Shown here piece after piece: positions 1-9,213 of a stretch of 64,000 nt of DNA. The stretch comes from Bacillus pseudomycoides (GTDB lineage: Bacteria; Bacillota; Bacilli; Bacillales; Bacillaceae_G). The stretch lies in assembly GCF_022811845.1 (NCBI RefSeq), contig NZ_CP064266.1, forward strand, positions 4,650,001 through 4,714,000. The letters run 5' to 3'. Every line of letters begins with the position of its first letter. Positions within the stretch are counted from its first letter, which is position 1. A program made the position numbers and the translations under genes. Under the pieces are notes generated by a model. It was not told the DNA's origin. It made no database searches and was given only the letters and a program-made list of their open reading frames with translations.

Positions 1-89
1 TCTACAAATAAAACGCCACAAAAAGTTTCTTCATCTCCACTAATTATTTATACAATCCGAAAATCAACTATCTATTTGTACAAAAAAAA

Positions 90-116
90 CACGAATGACC
101 ATTCTTGTCATTCGTG
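90..116 (-). terminator. Terminator after the acetate permease gene
   Basis: A perfect 10 bp inverted repeat (CACGAATGAC / GTCATTCGTG) with a 7-base loop is followed, in the minus direction, by a run of A on the plus strand (U in the RNA). It lies 10 bases beyond the permease stop codon. Confidence 0.9.
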
Positions 117-126
117 TTTTTCATTC

Positions 127-744
127 TTATTTCTTAAAAATACCAAATGGTTTTCCTACTGGTAATACAACTTTTCCGAAGTGTGTATTTAATACAGCAG
201 CTGCTGAACCATAGAAAGATAGTAATGAAATACATAGTTCAGAATACGCTGCTAAGTTATGCATAGTATGTGGCATCACACCTAAAGTACTAAATGAAAG
301 ACCAATAAATAAGAAATCAATAAGTACAAAAATCATAAATAATACTTTATGTGTTTCCATTGCTCCAATTGTCATAAAGATTGTAAAAATTAAGTATCCA
401 ATAAATGCTACACCAAGCTGCTTTGGATCTACAGATTGGGCTAATTTCTCGCCAAATACGCCAAGTTGAATTAACCAAGACGTTCCAACACCTAGCCAAA
501 ATAGGCCATATGCACCGAAGGCAGTTGTACCGAACGTATTGTTATGCTTCGCATCGTGAATACATGCAAAGAGTTGTGCAAATCCTCCTAAAAAGATTGC
601 CCATGGTAATACTAATGCAACGCCATCCGTTAATCCTAATTTTTGTGATGATGCTACAAGTGTTACCATTGCCAATCCAAATAGACCAATTCCAGATGGA
701 TCCGCTGTTGTCATTTTCACATGATGTGTAGTTTGATTACTCAT
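127..744 (-). CDS. satP: Acetate/succinate permease, GPR1/FUN34/YaaH family
   Basis: A 205-residue integral membrane protein of the GPR1/FUN34/YaaH (AceTr) family, whose studied members carry acetate or succinate with protons. Visible hallmarks are the early PSGIGLFGLAM segment (family motif NPxPxGL-like, here DPSGIGLFG), about six hydrophobic segments, and a GTSW segment in the middle. The ATG at 744 is chosen because AGGAGG sits 6 bases upstream; the longer reading frame from 807 has no such site. The Nudix gene lies 69 bp upstream on the same strand and may be co-transcribed. Family assignment is firm; substrate is inferred. Confidence 0.88.
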   Translation of the reverse strand: MSNQTTHHVKMTTADPSGIGLFGLAMVTLVASSQKLGLTDGVALVLPWAIFLGGFAQLFACIHDAKHNNTFGTTAFGAYGLFWLGVGTSWLIQLGVFGEKLAQSVDPKQLGVAFIGYLIFTIFMTIGAMETHKVLFMIFVLIDFLFIGLSFSTLGVMPHTMHNLAAYSELCISLLSFYGSAAAVLNTHFGKVVLPVGKPFGIFKK

Positions 745-813
745 AAAAAACCTCCTGATTTTGAACACATACTTGAATACAATACTGAAATCAGAAGACC
801 ATGTCAATGGTTT

Positions 814-1230
814 TTATTGTATGTCGTCAGACTTCACGCTTTTGTAACAATAAACGATTTTTTCTGCTACGTCATACGGCTTGATATTGAGATTTAGTAG
901 CTCTTTTACAGGGATCCAAACTGGCATGTATTCTCCTCTATCACCCTTTGTAAACTCTTCAGCTTTTCCTGTACTAAAAACACCACCAATGATACGAGCT
1001 TCATAAAAATATTGCGTGCCTTTATACTCATACTTCGTAACGAGTTTTTGAATTTCAACATGCACGCCTAGTTCTTCATAAGCCTCACGTATGGTTGCTT
1101 CTTCAGGTGTTTCATTTTCTTCAATTTCTCCACCTGGAAATACAAAGTATACTTCATTGTTTCGAATACGTTTTATAAGGGCGACTTGATCATCCTGTAT
1201 AATAATAGCTGCACTACGATTTCGACTCAT
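814..1230 (-). CDS. Nudix hydrolase
   Basis: A 138-residue Nudix protein that hydrolyses a nucleoside diphosphate linked to another moiety. The Nudix box is complete at about residues 34-56: G, five residues, E, seven residues, then REAYEELGV, which supplies the metal-binding glutamates. The substrate cannot be read from sequence. The start ATG overlaps the stop of the preceding ASCH fragment as ATGA, indicating translational coupling with that gene before it was truncated. The ribosome binding site is correspondingly weak. Confidence 0.9.
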   Translation of the reverse strand: MSRNRSAAIIIQDDQVALIKRIRNNEVYFVFPGGEIEENETPEEATIREAYEELGVHVEIQKLVTKYEYKGTQYFYEARIIGGVFSTGKAEEFTKGDRGEYMPVWIPVKELLNLNIKPYDVAEKIVYCYKSVKSDDIQ

Positions 1231-1517
1231 GCTATAACTTCAATCCCAATTGCAACGGTTCCCCACTGTTGCTCTTGTTCCTTTGTATATATTTCATATG
1301 TACTTACTAGCATCTCTTCTAAACTCCAATTTGCACAGCCCATCAACTCTTTATCAATATCCTTATACATTTCTTCAAATGTTTTATAACATTTCAATTC
1401 CGTTACCTTTACACAAATTGTTTCTCTTGTTGCTAAATTTGTAAATTCGATTTCATCTTCTATTTGTATATTTCGACGTTTCTTATCATATAAGCGTACT
1501 TCACAATCGAAAAGCTT
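1227..1517 (-). pseudogene. ASCH domain protein, 5'-truncated
   Basis: Minus-strand reading gives about 96 codons ending in TGA at 1227, with the ASCH-type stretch EVRLYDKKRRNIQ followed by EDEIEFTN, as in small ASCH (RNA-binding, PUA-like) proteins. No start codon precedes the domain: the frame runs into an AAGCTT site at 1512-1517, beyond which the DNA belongs to another gene on the opposite strand. The remaining piece is coupled to the Nudix gene by an ATGA overlap. I interpret it as a 3' fragment left by a deletion. Confidence 0.72.
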
Positions 1518-1721
1518 GAAGAATTAGAACAAGAGCATGATGGAGCTGGTGATCTTATAAAAGAATTACGCAGTATTACAAGTGACTTTACTCCTCCAGA
1601 GCATGCATGTCGCACATATCGTATGGTTTATAATCGTCTAGAAGATTTTGAATCTGATTTATTCCAACACGTACATCTTGAAAACAACATTCTATTTAAA
1701 CGATTACTTGCCATCCACTAA
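1512..1721 (+). pseudogene. Iron-sulfur cluster repair protein (ScdA/RIC/YtfE), C-terminal fragment
   Basis: The plus frame from the AAGCTT site encodes about 69 residues ending in TAA at 1721. It contains EHDGAGDLIKELR, the segment FTPPEHACRTYRMVY and QHVHLENNILFKR, which match the last third of hemerythrin-like di-iron RIC proteins (the His and Glu ligands are present). The N-terminal DUF542 part and the first hemerythrin helices are missing. A strong terminator follows immediately, so this is the natural 3' end. It meets the truncated ASCH gene head to head. Confidence 0.8.
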
Positions 1722-1725
1722 AGCC

Positions 1726-1759
1726 AATAAGCAGCGAAGATTATTCTTCGCTGCTTATT
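1726..1759. terminator. Terminator after the ScdA fragment
   Basis: A perfect 14 bp inverted repeat AATAAGCAGCGAAG / CTTCGCTGCTTATT with a 6-base loop, followed by T5 on the plus strand. Confidence 0.92.
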
Positions 1760-1828
1760 TTTTCCCTTAACTCCAATTACAATCTGCTACTAATTACTCC
1801 ATTTCTACAAAAAAATCCTCTATACTAT

Positions 1829-1954
1829 ATAAAGTGAAACTTTAATCAGCCCTCACGAATCGGGCTTTTACGGACAGTTCATCTCCCACCTAACTTCTTT
1901 GCTTTCGCTGAATTTTGAGGTGAGAGTGTTACTGTCCTAAAATAGCGGGATAAA
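1829..1954 (+). repeat. bcr1-type repeat, internally shortened (copy A)
   Basis: Begins ATAAAGTGAAACTTTAATCAG and ends GCGGGATAAA, so both ends carry ATAAA/TTTAT. It keeps the segment with the GGGCTTTTACGGACAG core but lacks the first hairpin (the GTGGGAGTTTTCTTCATC part) found in the full copy at 38777. It lies between the ScdA terminator and the SDR gene, where a promoter for that gene would be expected. Confidence 0.85.
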
Positions 1955-2015
1955 TAGATTATGCACACCGCATAATCAAAAAATCTCTATACATATGAGA
2001 GGAGTTCAATATACA

Positions 2016-2768
2016 ATGCGATATGTTATTGTAACAGGCACTTCACAAGGATTAGGCGAGGCTATCGCTATACAACTACTAGAGGAAAATACACGACTTA
2101 TTTGTATTTCTAGAAGACAAAATGAAAAACTTCTTGAAAAAGCAAAACAAAAAGGTATTTCTTTCACATTTCACGCAATTGATCTCCAAGATGTACATCA
2201 TTTAGAAACTCATTTCGAAACAATCTTTTCATCTATCGAAGAAGAAAGCGTCTCTTCTATCCATTTGATTAATAACGCAGGTACACTTACACCAATGAAG
2301 CCGATTGAAAAATCAGAGAGTGAACTTTTGATCACAAATGTACAAATTAATTTAATTGCGCCGATGATTCTTACTTCATCATTTATGAAACATACGAAAA
2401 ATTGGAAAATAGACAAACGTGTTATCAATATTTCCTCAGGTGCTGGACAAAAACCTTACTTTGGATGGAGTGCTTATTGTACAACGAAAGCTGGTGTAAA
2501 TATGTTTACACAGTGCATTGCTACAGAAGAAGCAGAAAAAGAATATCCAGTAAAAACGATTGCCTTTGCACCAGGTGTTGTGGATACAAATATGCAACAG
2601 CAAATTCGCCAAACAGAAAAAGAAGATTTTACTAACTTAGATCGATTTATCGCTTTAAAAGAAGAAGGAAAATTACTTTCTCCTGAATATGTTGCAAAAG
2701 TTGTTGTACATCTTCTAGAAACTGAAGATTTTAAGCAAGGTGGAATAATTCGTATTGATGAAAAATAG
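2016..2768 (+). CDS. yueD: Benzil reductase-type short-chain dehydrogenase
   Basis: A 250-residue SDR, closely matching the Bacillus cereus (S)-benzoin-forming benzil reductase that I recall (YueD/sepiapterin reductase-like group). It has TGTSQGLG for NADPH binding (residues 7-14), NNAG at 86-89, a catalytic Ser near 140, and YCTTK (Tyr154, Lys158). The ATG at 2016 has GAGAGGAG upstream and gives the family's usual start MRYVIVTG; the ATG at 1995 has no site. The physiological substrate is unknown. Confidence 0.9.
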   Translation: MRYVIVTGTSQGLGEAIAIQLLEENTRLICISRRQNEKLLEKAKQKGISFTFHAIDLQDVHHLETHFETIFSSIEEESVSSIHLINNAGTLTPMKPIEKSESELLITNVQINLIAPMILTSSFMKHTKNWKIDKRVINISSGAGQKPYFGWSAYCTTKAGVNMFTQCIATEEAEKEYPVKTIAFAPGVVDTNMQQQIRQTEKEDFTNLDRFIALKEEGKLLSPEYVAKVVVHLLETEDFKQGGIIRIDEK

Positions 2769-2778
2769 TTTCATAGCA

Positions 2779-2804
2779 AAAGGCTCGCATATAAGCGAGC
2801 CTTT
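2779..2804. terminator. Bidirectional terminator between convergent genes
   Basis: AAAGGCTCGC / GCGAGCCTTT with a 6-base loop, flanked by A and T runs; it serves both the plus-strand SDR and the convergent acetyltransferase whose stop codon it touches. Confidence 0.92.
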
Positions 2805-3640
2805 TATTCTATCGTTTCTAAAAATATTAGTATAGATTCCATGATTAGTTCATACCCTATCTCTTGATAAATTTTATTCGACGTCGGATTTGCTAAGTCA
2901 GTATATAAAGTAGTTGTTTTATACCCTCTATTTAACATGCGCTGACTGAGGGCAGCTACACAATGAGAAGCGTAGCCTTTTTTTCGTTCTTCTTTCGGTG
3001 TATATACAAAATTAACTGTAATATTACTTTTCGTCGGTCTTGTAATAGCAGCTATCGAAACTAATTTTCCATCTACTTCCCATCCAAACAAACGATTTGT
3101 ACTTACTAATGTATGTGCAGTTTGTTTTGCGTTTTCTTCCGTAGTAGGCAAATGGACATCTTCACAAAATTGGTATACCCACTTTTCAATTAATGGTAAT
3201 TCTCCGTTATTTACTTGACGGAAAACGCCATGTTCATCCCATTTTTTCTTTACTTTTTTCAATTCGTACACACCTTGATTCATACGAATTGAAAACTTCT
3301 TTTGTTCTAATTTTGCCATCTCTTCAGCTAACTGTTTCACCACTCGTTTTTCACCAATCAATCCAGGTATGTCTGGATACACCTTTGTTAATTGTTTCGC
3401 TATTTCTCTTATAGCCTCTTGTGAAACATCAGATTTAGCAACAATCATTTGTTTTTGATCAGTTTGAAGCAAGATGAGAACAATTTTTTCATCTTGCTTT
3501 GCTACTGCCATAAACAGTGGATTCTCCACGAACTGTAACACACCTAATAATAAATTATTTTCTTGTTCATTCCTTTCTAAAATAGGAGTGACCTCTCTTT
3601 TAAAATACGAAACCTCTTCATATACTTGTAATTGAATCAT
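2804..3640 (-). CDS. GNAT-family N-acetyltransferase
   Basis: A 278-residue protein whose C-terminal third carries the GNAT acetyl-CoA motif (VYTPKEERKKGYASH, i.e. RKKGYA for the pyrophosphate loop) and a following YxxxGY-like end. The N-terminal half is a variable domain typical of larger Gram-positive GNAT proteins. The ATG at 3640 is preferred over a GTG at 3646 because AGGAAG lies 9 bases upstream. The substrate is unknown. Confidence 0.85.
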   Translation of the reverse strand: MIQLQVYEEVSYFKREVTPILERNEQENNLLLGVLQFVENPLFMAVAKQDEKIVLILLQTDQKQMIVAKSDVSQEAIREIAKQLTKVYPDIPGLIGEKRVVKQLAEEMAKLEQKKFSIRMNQGVYELKKVKKKWDEHGVFRQVNNGELPLIEKWVYQFCEDVHLPTTEENAKQTAHTLVSTNRLFGWEVDGKLVSIAAITRPTKSNITVNFVYTPKEERKKGYASHCVAALSQRMLNRGYKTTTLYTDLANPTSNKIYQEIGYELIMESILIFLETIE

Positions 3641-3706
3641 CGACACTCTCTTCCTTCTATTTGTATTTAAAGAGAATATTTGCGACTAATTCATTAAATC
3701 CTGCTT

Positions 3707-5215
3707 TTACGATTCAATAATATTTAAGACGATCGTCATGATTTCTTTTTCAGCTTGTGAAATTCGCTTTTTTTCCACTTCAAATTTAACCTCTTCTTTC
3801 TTAAAACGCTCTCTCCTCTTTTGAATCATACGTATCATTTCTGTTTTACTTGTTCCCCCATATACATCCCTTTTCTCAACAAATGCTTCTGGCGATATGA
3901 TATCATCCCACTCTTTTTCTGAAAGTATTACATGCAAATTTTCTTGTAAATACTGATTTACTTCTATGAGTTTTAGTTCATGCAACTCTTTTTGTTGCAT
4001 CATAGACATTTTTGCAATATTACTTGCAGCATGATGAGCACGCCGGAAAGAGATATTGTAATTCTTTGTTAATGTATCTGCAAAATCTGTTATTGTAATT
4101 GCGTGTTTAAACGAGCGTTTTCTTAAAACTTCACCTTCCACCTTCATCGTTCGAATCACTGCATTCATTATACAGAACACACGAATTGCTTTTTCGATTC
4201 CTCCATACAAATAAGGCTGCAAATCATCTTCTGTATCAACAATGTCTCCAAACGGTGTATTATGAATCATTTGAAATACAGTAAAAGCTTCACCAAATGC
4301 ACCGCTAGTGAGAGCACGAGCATGTTCAATTGAAACAGGATTCCTTTTTTGTGGCATTATACTGCTGATTTGTACATATGGACTTGCAATCGTAATTCCA
4401 TTATATTCTTTTGTTGCTAATAATAAGAAATCTTGAAGCCATCTACTCGTATTCGTCATTGTCATCATCAGTACAGAACTGATTTCCAGTAAATAATCAG
4501 CACCTGCAACTGCATCATATGAATTTTCAATAACACTTGAAAAGCCAAGTAACTGCGCAACTCTCTGTCTGTTAATGGGGAAACTTGTTGTAGAAAGAGC
4601 TGCTGCACCCATTGGCGAACGATTCACAAGATCATACGTCTTCCACATTCGCTCTAAATCTCTTTTCATTACATCATAGACAGCTAACATATAATGACCA
4701 AATGTTGTTGGTTGAGCAGGCTGCGTATGTGTATAAGCAGGCATAATTGTTTCCATATGGTCATCAGCAAGTTGTAATATACTTTCTTTCAATAAGATAA
4801 AATGTTCAATAAAACGTAGTAGGTAGCGACGTAAACTCATCCGATACATCGTCACTCCCATATCATTACGACTCCTACCAATATGCATATTACTTGCTAG
4901 ATCATCATTTGCTTCTTTTACAATTAAATGTTCCATTAAAAAAAAGAGATCTTCATGTTCCTTCTCATACAATAATTGACTCTTTGGAATATGCGCCACT
5001 TTCTCGAGCGCTGTTAAAATAACTTTTGCATCTTCTTTCTTCATTAATTTTTGTTCCATAAGCATGATAATATGAGCACGATGAATCAAAAACATTTCTT
5101 GCAATAAGTAATCTCGCTGAAATTGAAACACATGCTGTAATACACAGTTTGCATAGGTTTTCCCAGGGAAATCAGCGCCCTCACCCTTTATAAATTCCTC
5201 CTTATTTTGTTTCAT
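3707..5215 (-). CDS. Argininosuccinate lyase-like protein (ArgH/fumarase superfamily)
   Basis: A 502-residue member of the fumarase/aspartase superfamily closest to argininosuccinate lyase. It has the ArgH segments HIGRSRNDM, THTQPAQPTTFGHY and the superfamily signature SSIMPQKRNP. It stands alone, without argG or other arginine genes, and has a long charged C-terminal tail, so it may be a paralogue acting on another argininosuccinate-like substrate rather than the housekeeping ArgH. The ATG at 5215 follows AAAGGGG; upstream codons in frame back to 5254 lack a good site. A bcr1 copy lies directly upstream. Confidence 0.8.
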   Translation of the reverse strand: MKQNKEEFIKGEGADFPGKTYANCVLQHVFQFQRDYLLQEMFLIHRAHIIMLMEQKLMKKEDAKVILTALEKVAHIPKSQLLYEKEHEDLFFLMEHLIVKEANDDLASNMHIGRSRNDMGVTMYRMSLRRYLLRFIEHFILLKESILQLADDHMETIMPAYTHTQPAQPTTFGHYMLAVYDVMKRDLERMWKTYDLVNRSPMGAAALSTTSFPINRQRVAQLLGFSSVIENSYDAVAGADYLLEISSVLMMTMTNTSRWLQDFLLLATKEYNGITIASPYVQISSIMPQKRNPVSIEHARALTSGAFGEAFTVFQMIHNTPFGDIVDTEDDLQPYLYGGIEKAIRVFCIMNAVIRTMKVEGEVLRKRSFKHAITITDFADTLTKNYNISFRRAHHAASNIAKMSMMQQKELHELKLIEVNQYLQENLHVILSEKEWDDIISPEAFVEKRDVYGGTSKTEMIRMIQKRRERFKKEEVKFEVEKKRISQAEKEIMTIVLNIIES

Positions 5216-5281
5216 CACCTTTTCCCCTTTCGCCCAGTTATTACTAATCATCATACCCTGAGCTTTTGAAAAGGTGCTTGT

Positions 5282-5431
5282 ATAAAGTGAAACTTTAATC
5301 AGTGGATGGCTTTTTCATCTCCCACTGATGATTATTCCTCATCAATCGGGATTTTACAGGCAGTTGATCTCCCCCTCGTTTCTCTCTAAATCTTGAGGTA
5401 GGGACCTTACTGCTCGTTATTACGGGATAAA
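5282..5431 (+). repeat. bcr1-type repeat, near full length (copy B)
   Basis: About 150 bp from ATAAAGTGAAACTTTAATCAG to TTACGGGATAAA, flanked by ATAAA at both ends. The internal halves form two hairpin regions (GTGGATGGC...CCCACTGATG and the AGGCAGTTGATC...ACCTTACTGCTC part). A short echo of the left end (GAAACTTTAATTCGGTG) follows at 5434-5450, suggesting a decayed second insertion. Confidence 0.88.
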
Positions 5432-5484
5432 TTGAAACTTTAATTCGGTGAACACAAATAAACCCAATGCCGCACGCATCAGGT

Positions 5485-6594
5485 TTATTTAATAACAGTT
5501 GCATCATATTTTTCATTTTTAATTACCTGGAAATGCAAATTCCGTAAGTGCTTACGAAGCTCTGTACTATCATCTTCATCCAGTTGATTTGCTAAAAACA
5601 CAATTTCTGTGCAATTCCCAAGTTTATCAGTAACATAAACTGCTTTTGTTAACGTCCATGGTGTATACCCATTTTTTTGCCCAGCATGCTTGAATGACTT
5701 GCGATACTTCTTTGCTTTCATATCCGTTTCGACGAGGTTTGCCCATTCTTTTTCTTCAGCTTTTGTAAATCCTGTTTTATGATTCGCTTTTTCCAAAAGT
5801 ATCATATAATCATTCGCGGATGCAGCTGGCAACTTATCTGACCATATTTTTTCATATTTTTCTTCTAAATACAACGGAATCTCTTTTTGTAATAACGGTC
5901 CTTTTTCTTTTAATCGTTCATGTATTAATATCGCATAATTACGATACTCTTCTATAGACATTTCTTTTAGCGTTTTCTCTAATTTGTCTTTCGGAATATG
6001 CAATTCTTTATGCAAATATCCCGGAATGTATAGAGAAGAAACGATTGGAAATAATGGTTGATGTGAAGGAAGTGATAAGTTTTGTAAATTTTGATTAATA
6101 TGATCTAGTCCAAGTCGATCCATTAAATATTCTGTATTTGCATTTGAACTATATTTCACCATCCCTTTCGCAACTTCTTCTAAGGACACTGCATTTCCAT
6201 CTATTTTATCAGTTCTTATTAAATACTTTTGCCAACGATCCTGCGCACCACCATCTGCATTCGGAACATAATAACGATTTACATCATCAATTGACACATA
6301 ACTATTCGGGTCAATTTTCCCCTCTACAACTTGTTTCGTAAATTCAAATGCGACAATTAATTTCATCGTACTCGCAACTGGTAATACAACATTTGGATTT
6401 ACAGAATAAACAACTTTATCATTTCGTTTTATAAGTAAGGCACTATTTTTTTCATCTTTATGTTCTTCAACAAATGAGGCAATAAATTGAGCATCATCAT
6501 TATTAGAGCTCCAAACTTTTTTCACTAAAAAGTTACCGGATATAAGCACTATAAATACCCCTATGATTCCCGCACATATTATAACTTTTCTCAA
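5485..6594 (-). CDS. Class A beta-lactamase-like serine hydrolase, membrane anchored
   Basis: A 369-residue protein with one N-terminal membrane segment (residues 4-25) and an extracellular domain of the serine beta-lactamase / penicillin-binding type. The nucleophile motif is STMK (Ser75, Lys78), a YSSNAN segment near 148-153 takes the place of the SxN motif, and KHAG stands where KTG is usual. The altered third motif argues against an efficient beta-lactamase and for a wall-related or orphan hydrolase. A TTG start is used, with AGGAGAGGG about 11 bases upstream. The stop lies inside a weak AATAAACC/GGTTTATT inverted repeat. Confidence 0.75.
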   Translation of the reverse strand: MRKVIICAGIIGVFIVLISGNFLVKKVWSSNNDDAQFIASFVEEHKDEKNSALLIKRNDKVVYSVNPNVVLPVASTMKLIVAFEFTKQVVEGKIDPNSYVSIDDVNRYYVPNADGGAQDRWQKYLIRTDKIDGNAVSLEEVAKGMVKYSSNANTEYLMDRLGLDHINQNLQNLSLPSHQPLFPIVSSLYIPGYLHKELHIPKDKLEKTLKEMSIEEYRNYAILIHERLKEKGPLLQKEIPLYLEEKYEKIWSDKLPAASANDYMILLEKANHKTGFTKAEEKEWANLVETDMKAKKYRKSFKHAGQKNGYTPWTLTKAVYVTDKLGNCTEIVFLANQLDEDDSTELRKHLRNLHFQVIKNEKYDATVIK

Positions 6595-6653
6595 ATGAAT
6601 TCCCTCTCCTAGCTTATATCTTTAATCTATTATATAACGTTATAAACAAAAAA

Positions 6654-6685
6654 ATAGAGACGAATATTTAAATAATCGTCTCTAT
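6654..6685 (-). terminator. Terminator after the nucleoside hydrolase
   Basis: ATAGAGACGA / TCGTCTCTAT perfect 10 bp stem, followed in the minus direction by a U-rich run (plus-strand A run 6646-6653). Confidence 0.9.
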
Positions 6686-6713
6686 CATTGTAACTTGTAA
6701 TCTCCTATTATGT

Positions 6714-7646
6714 CTATGTCATAATTCGAACAAAATTTTCAACAAATTTCTTATAATTTAATTTCCACCCAATTCTCACCCAATTCTTAAGAGCTTTTGC
6801 ATCGGGTTGTGGCCGAAAATCAGCAATACTTTCACCTTTTGCACTCCCTTCTAAATCAACATCTACTTTCCGATATACATATTCAATCATAGAAGGATTT
6901 ACAACTGCCATCATCGTAACCACATCATGAATGGGGCTTCCGGTAATTTTCGGATTTATTTTCTTATATGCCTTATAATAATATTGAAAAATAGGTTCAA
7001 TTAATTTGTTAAACCCAGTTTGTGAATGTTTTTTTATATATTGCACAGTTTCAGGTGTAACGATTGATTCACTTGTAACATTAAGTGGGATTAATGTTAC
7101 GTTTTTTGCATACTGCATGACTAAATTTGCAGCAAGTGCATCCCCATGAAAATTTGCCTCTGCTACAGGAGTAACATTCCCTGGAACAAGAAATGCTCCA
7201 CCCATACAGTAATATTCTTTTACATCTTTCATTATATCTTTTCCTAATATAAACGCCGTTGCTAAACTTGTTGATCTTCCTGCATCAACAATAATAATTT
7301 CTTTTTTATAACGCTGAATTATGTCGAAGATTGCACAAAACGATTTAATATTTGGTCGAATGTTTTTTGGAGGGCGAATTGGCCCTAATCCTTCCGCTCC
7401 ATGAATTTCCGGATAATATGTTGTAAATTCACCTGACAATGGCATTTTCGCTCCATTTATAATCGGTATATCTTCTCTACCTGCTAGTTGCATTAAATAC
7501 GCTGCATTACTCGTTGCTTGTTCTTGTGTTACATTTCCATACCCAGTTACAATCCCAACAATTTCAATCTCAGGATGTAACAGTCCATACATAATAGCTA
7601 AAGAATCATCAATACCCGGATCCCCTAAAAATAGTACCTTTTTCAT
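6714..7646 (-). CDS. Nucleoside hydrolase (inosine-uridine preferring type)
   Basis: A 310-residue enzyme of the IU-nucleoside hydrolase family, which cleaves the N-glycosidic bond of nucleosides for salvage. The N-terminal calcium and ribose-binding signature is LFLGDPGIDDSLA (Asp9, Asp13, Asp14). A central GGAFLVPGNVTPVAEANFHGD segment holds further ribose contacts, and the conserved HDVVTMMAV lies near the C-terminus. The ATG at 7646 is preferred, with GGAG 9 bases upstream. It has its own terminator and is separated from panF by another, so it is probably monocistronic. Confidence 0.88.
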   Translation of the reverse strand: MKKVLFLGDPGIDDSLAIMYGLLHPEIEIVGIVTGYGNVTQEQATSNAAYLMQLAGREDIPIINGAKMPLSGEFTTYYPEIHGAEGLGPIRPPKNIRPNIKSFCAIFDIIQRYKKEIIIVDAGRSTSLATAFILGKDIMKDVKEYYCMGGAFLVPGNVTPVAEANFHGDALAANLVMQYAKNVTLIPLNVTSESIVTPETVQYIKKHSQTGFNKLIEPIFQYYYKAYKKINPKITGSPIHDVVTMMAVVNPSMIEYVYRKVDVDLEGSAKGESIADFRPQPDAKALKNWVRIGWKLNYKKFVENFVRIMT

Positions 7647-7734
7647 AGGCCTCAACTCCATCCCATCAACTGTTACTACTGTATGAATAAGCAAAAGAAT
7701 GCAGAATACAAAACTTAATTTTAATCACAAAAAA

Positions 7735-7771
7735 AAACGCAGCGGTTTTCATTTTTGAAAGCACTGCGTTT
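7735..7771 (-). terminator. Terminator after panF
   Basis: AAACGCAGCGGTTTTC pairs imperfectly with GAAAGCACTGCGTTT around a 6-base loop, with a long plus-strand A run on its left, giving U's at the end of the panF transcript. Confidence 0.9.
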
Positions 7772-7779
7772 TTTTGTTT

Positions 7780-9210
7780 CTATTCTTTTTTCATCGTCAA
7801 TACACTACCAATTACATAAGCGATCAACGCAAAACAAATCGGAAAGACTACTGTATGTATCTGGAACGGATTTGGGAACCAAAGATGGATGATTATATAA
7901 GAGCCTACTCCAACTATTATGGATGCAAGCGCACCAATTGCATTTCCTCTTCTCCAATATAAACCTAAAACGATTGGCCAAATAAATGCTGCTTCTAATC
8001 CACCAAAAGAAAATAGATTTAACCAAATTAAAAAATCCGGTGGTTTAATAGCTGCTGCATACACGAGTAAACCAACGATCCCAGTAATCCACAAACTTCC
8101 TTTTTTGATAGCCGCATCAGTTGCCTTCTCATTGATATAGTTCACATATATATCTTTAATAATTGATGAACTCACGAGTAATAACAATGAATTTACAGTC
8201 GACATAATAGCCGCCATTGGAGCAGCTAAAAAGACTCCAGCAAGCCAAGGTGGCAATACTTCCATTGCAAGAAGTGGCATTACTTTGTCTGGTACCGTTA
8301 CACCTGGAAGCACCACGCGCGCAAACACACCTGTTAAATGCATACCAATCATAATTGTCCCGACAACAATTGTTCCGATAATTAATGCTTGGTGCATCGC
8401 TTTTGAATTTTTATAAGACATCGCACGTACACTAATTTGCGGTAATCCAACAACACCAACACCAATTAATACCCAAAATGATGTCACATACGTTTTCGTT
8501 AAACTCCCATCCGCTCCAAACGGAGTAATTAAATTAGGATTAATTTGAACGAGTTCTTGCATGATCTTTTCAATTCCGCCACCAGCAATCACCGTTGCAA
8601 TTAAAATAATTGTCGTACCTGCTAACATAATAATACCGAGCAATGTGTCAGATAAAGCGACTGCACGGAATCCACCAATTAAAACGTATATAAGTACAGA
8701 AAATGTAAAAAGAAATAAAGACGTTGTATACGAAAGACCTGTTAACGATTCAATTAACCTTCCGCCTCCAACCCACTGGGCAACTGTTGCTGAAAATAAA
8801 AAGATAATAATACATAATGCCGAAAGAATGACCACTGCTTTATGATTGTATCTTCCTTTTAAGTAATCAATAAGCGTAATTGCTTCCATCTTCCTTGCAA
8901 TAATTGCAAACTTTTTACCAATTACCGTCAAGACAATGTAACCCGTTACAACCTGGATTGCTGACAATAATACCCATCCAAGCCCCATATTATATGCAAT
9001 TCCAGGTCCACCGATAAAACTACTCGCACTACCGTACGTAGCAATCATTGTCATAGCTAATAATAGACCGCCTAGCTCACGTCCTCCAAGAAAGTATTCT
9101 TGTAAAAATTTATTATGAGCCGTTGCTTGTACACGTCTTGATGCATATACACCAATTAAAAATACAACGATAAAAGAAATTATCATTGGAATTATTACGT
9201 ACCAATTCAT
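7780..9210 (-). CDS. panF: Sodium/pantothenate symporter
   Basis: A 476-residue transporter of the solute:sodium symporter family with about 13 hydrophobic segments. Typical PanF elements include EYFLGGRELGG, the YGSASSFIGGPG sodium-site region and the PPDFLIWLNLFSFGGLEA region. The assignment is strengthened by the DUF997/YhdT gene only 3 bp upstream, a pairing that is characteristic for panF across bacteria. It imports vitamin B5 for coenzyme A synthesis. Start ATG has GTGAGGAA upstream, inside the end of yhdT. Confidence 0.93.
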   Translation of the reverse strand: MNWYVIIPMIISFIVVFLIGVYASRRVQATAHNKFLQEYFLGGRELGGLLLAMTMIATYGSASSFIGGPGIAYNMGLGWVLLSAIQVVTGYIVLTVIGKKFAIIARKMEAITLIDYLKGRYNHKAVVILSALCIIIFLFSATVAQWVGGGRLIESLTGLSYTTSLFLFTFSVLIYVLIGGFRAVALSDTLLGIIMLAGTTIILIATVIAGGGIEKIMQELVQINPNLITPFGADGSLTKTYVTSFWVLIGVGVVGLPQISVRAMSYKNSKAMHQALIIGTIVVGTIMIGMHLTGVFARVVLPGVTVPDKVMPLLAMEVLPPWLAGVFLAAPMAAIMSTVNSLLLLVSSSIIKDIYVNYINEKATDAAIKKGSLWITGIVGLLVYAAAIKPPDFLIWLNLFSFGGLEAAFIWPIVLGLYWRRGNAIGALASIIVGVGSYIIIHLWFPNPFQIHTVVFPICFALIAYVIGSVLTMKKE

Positions 9211-9213
9211 TTA

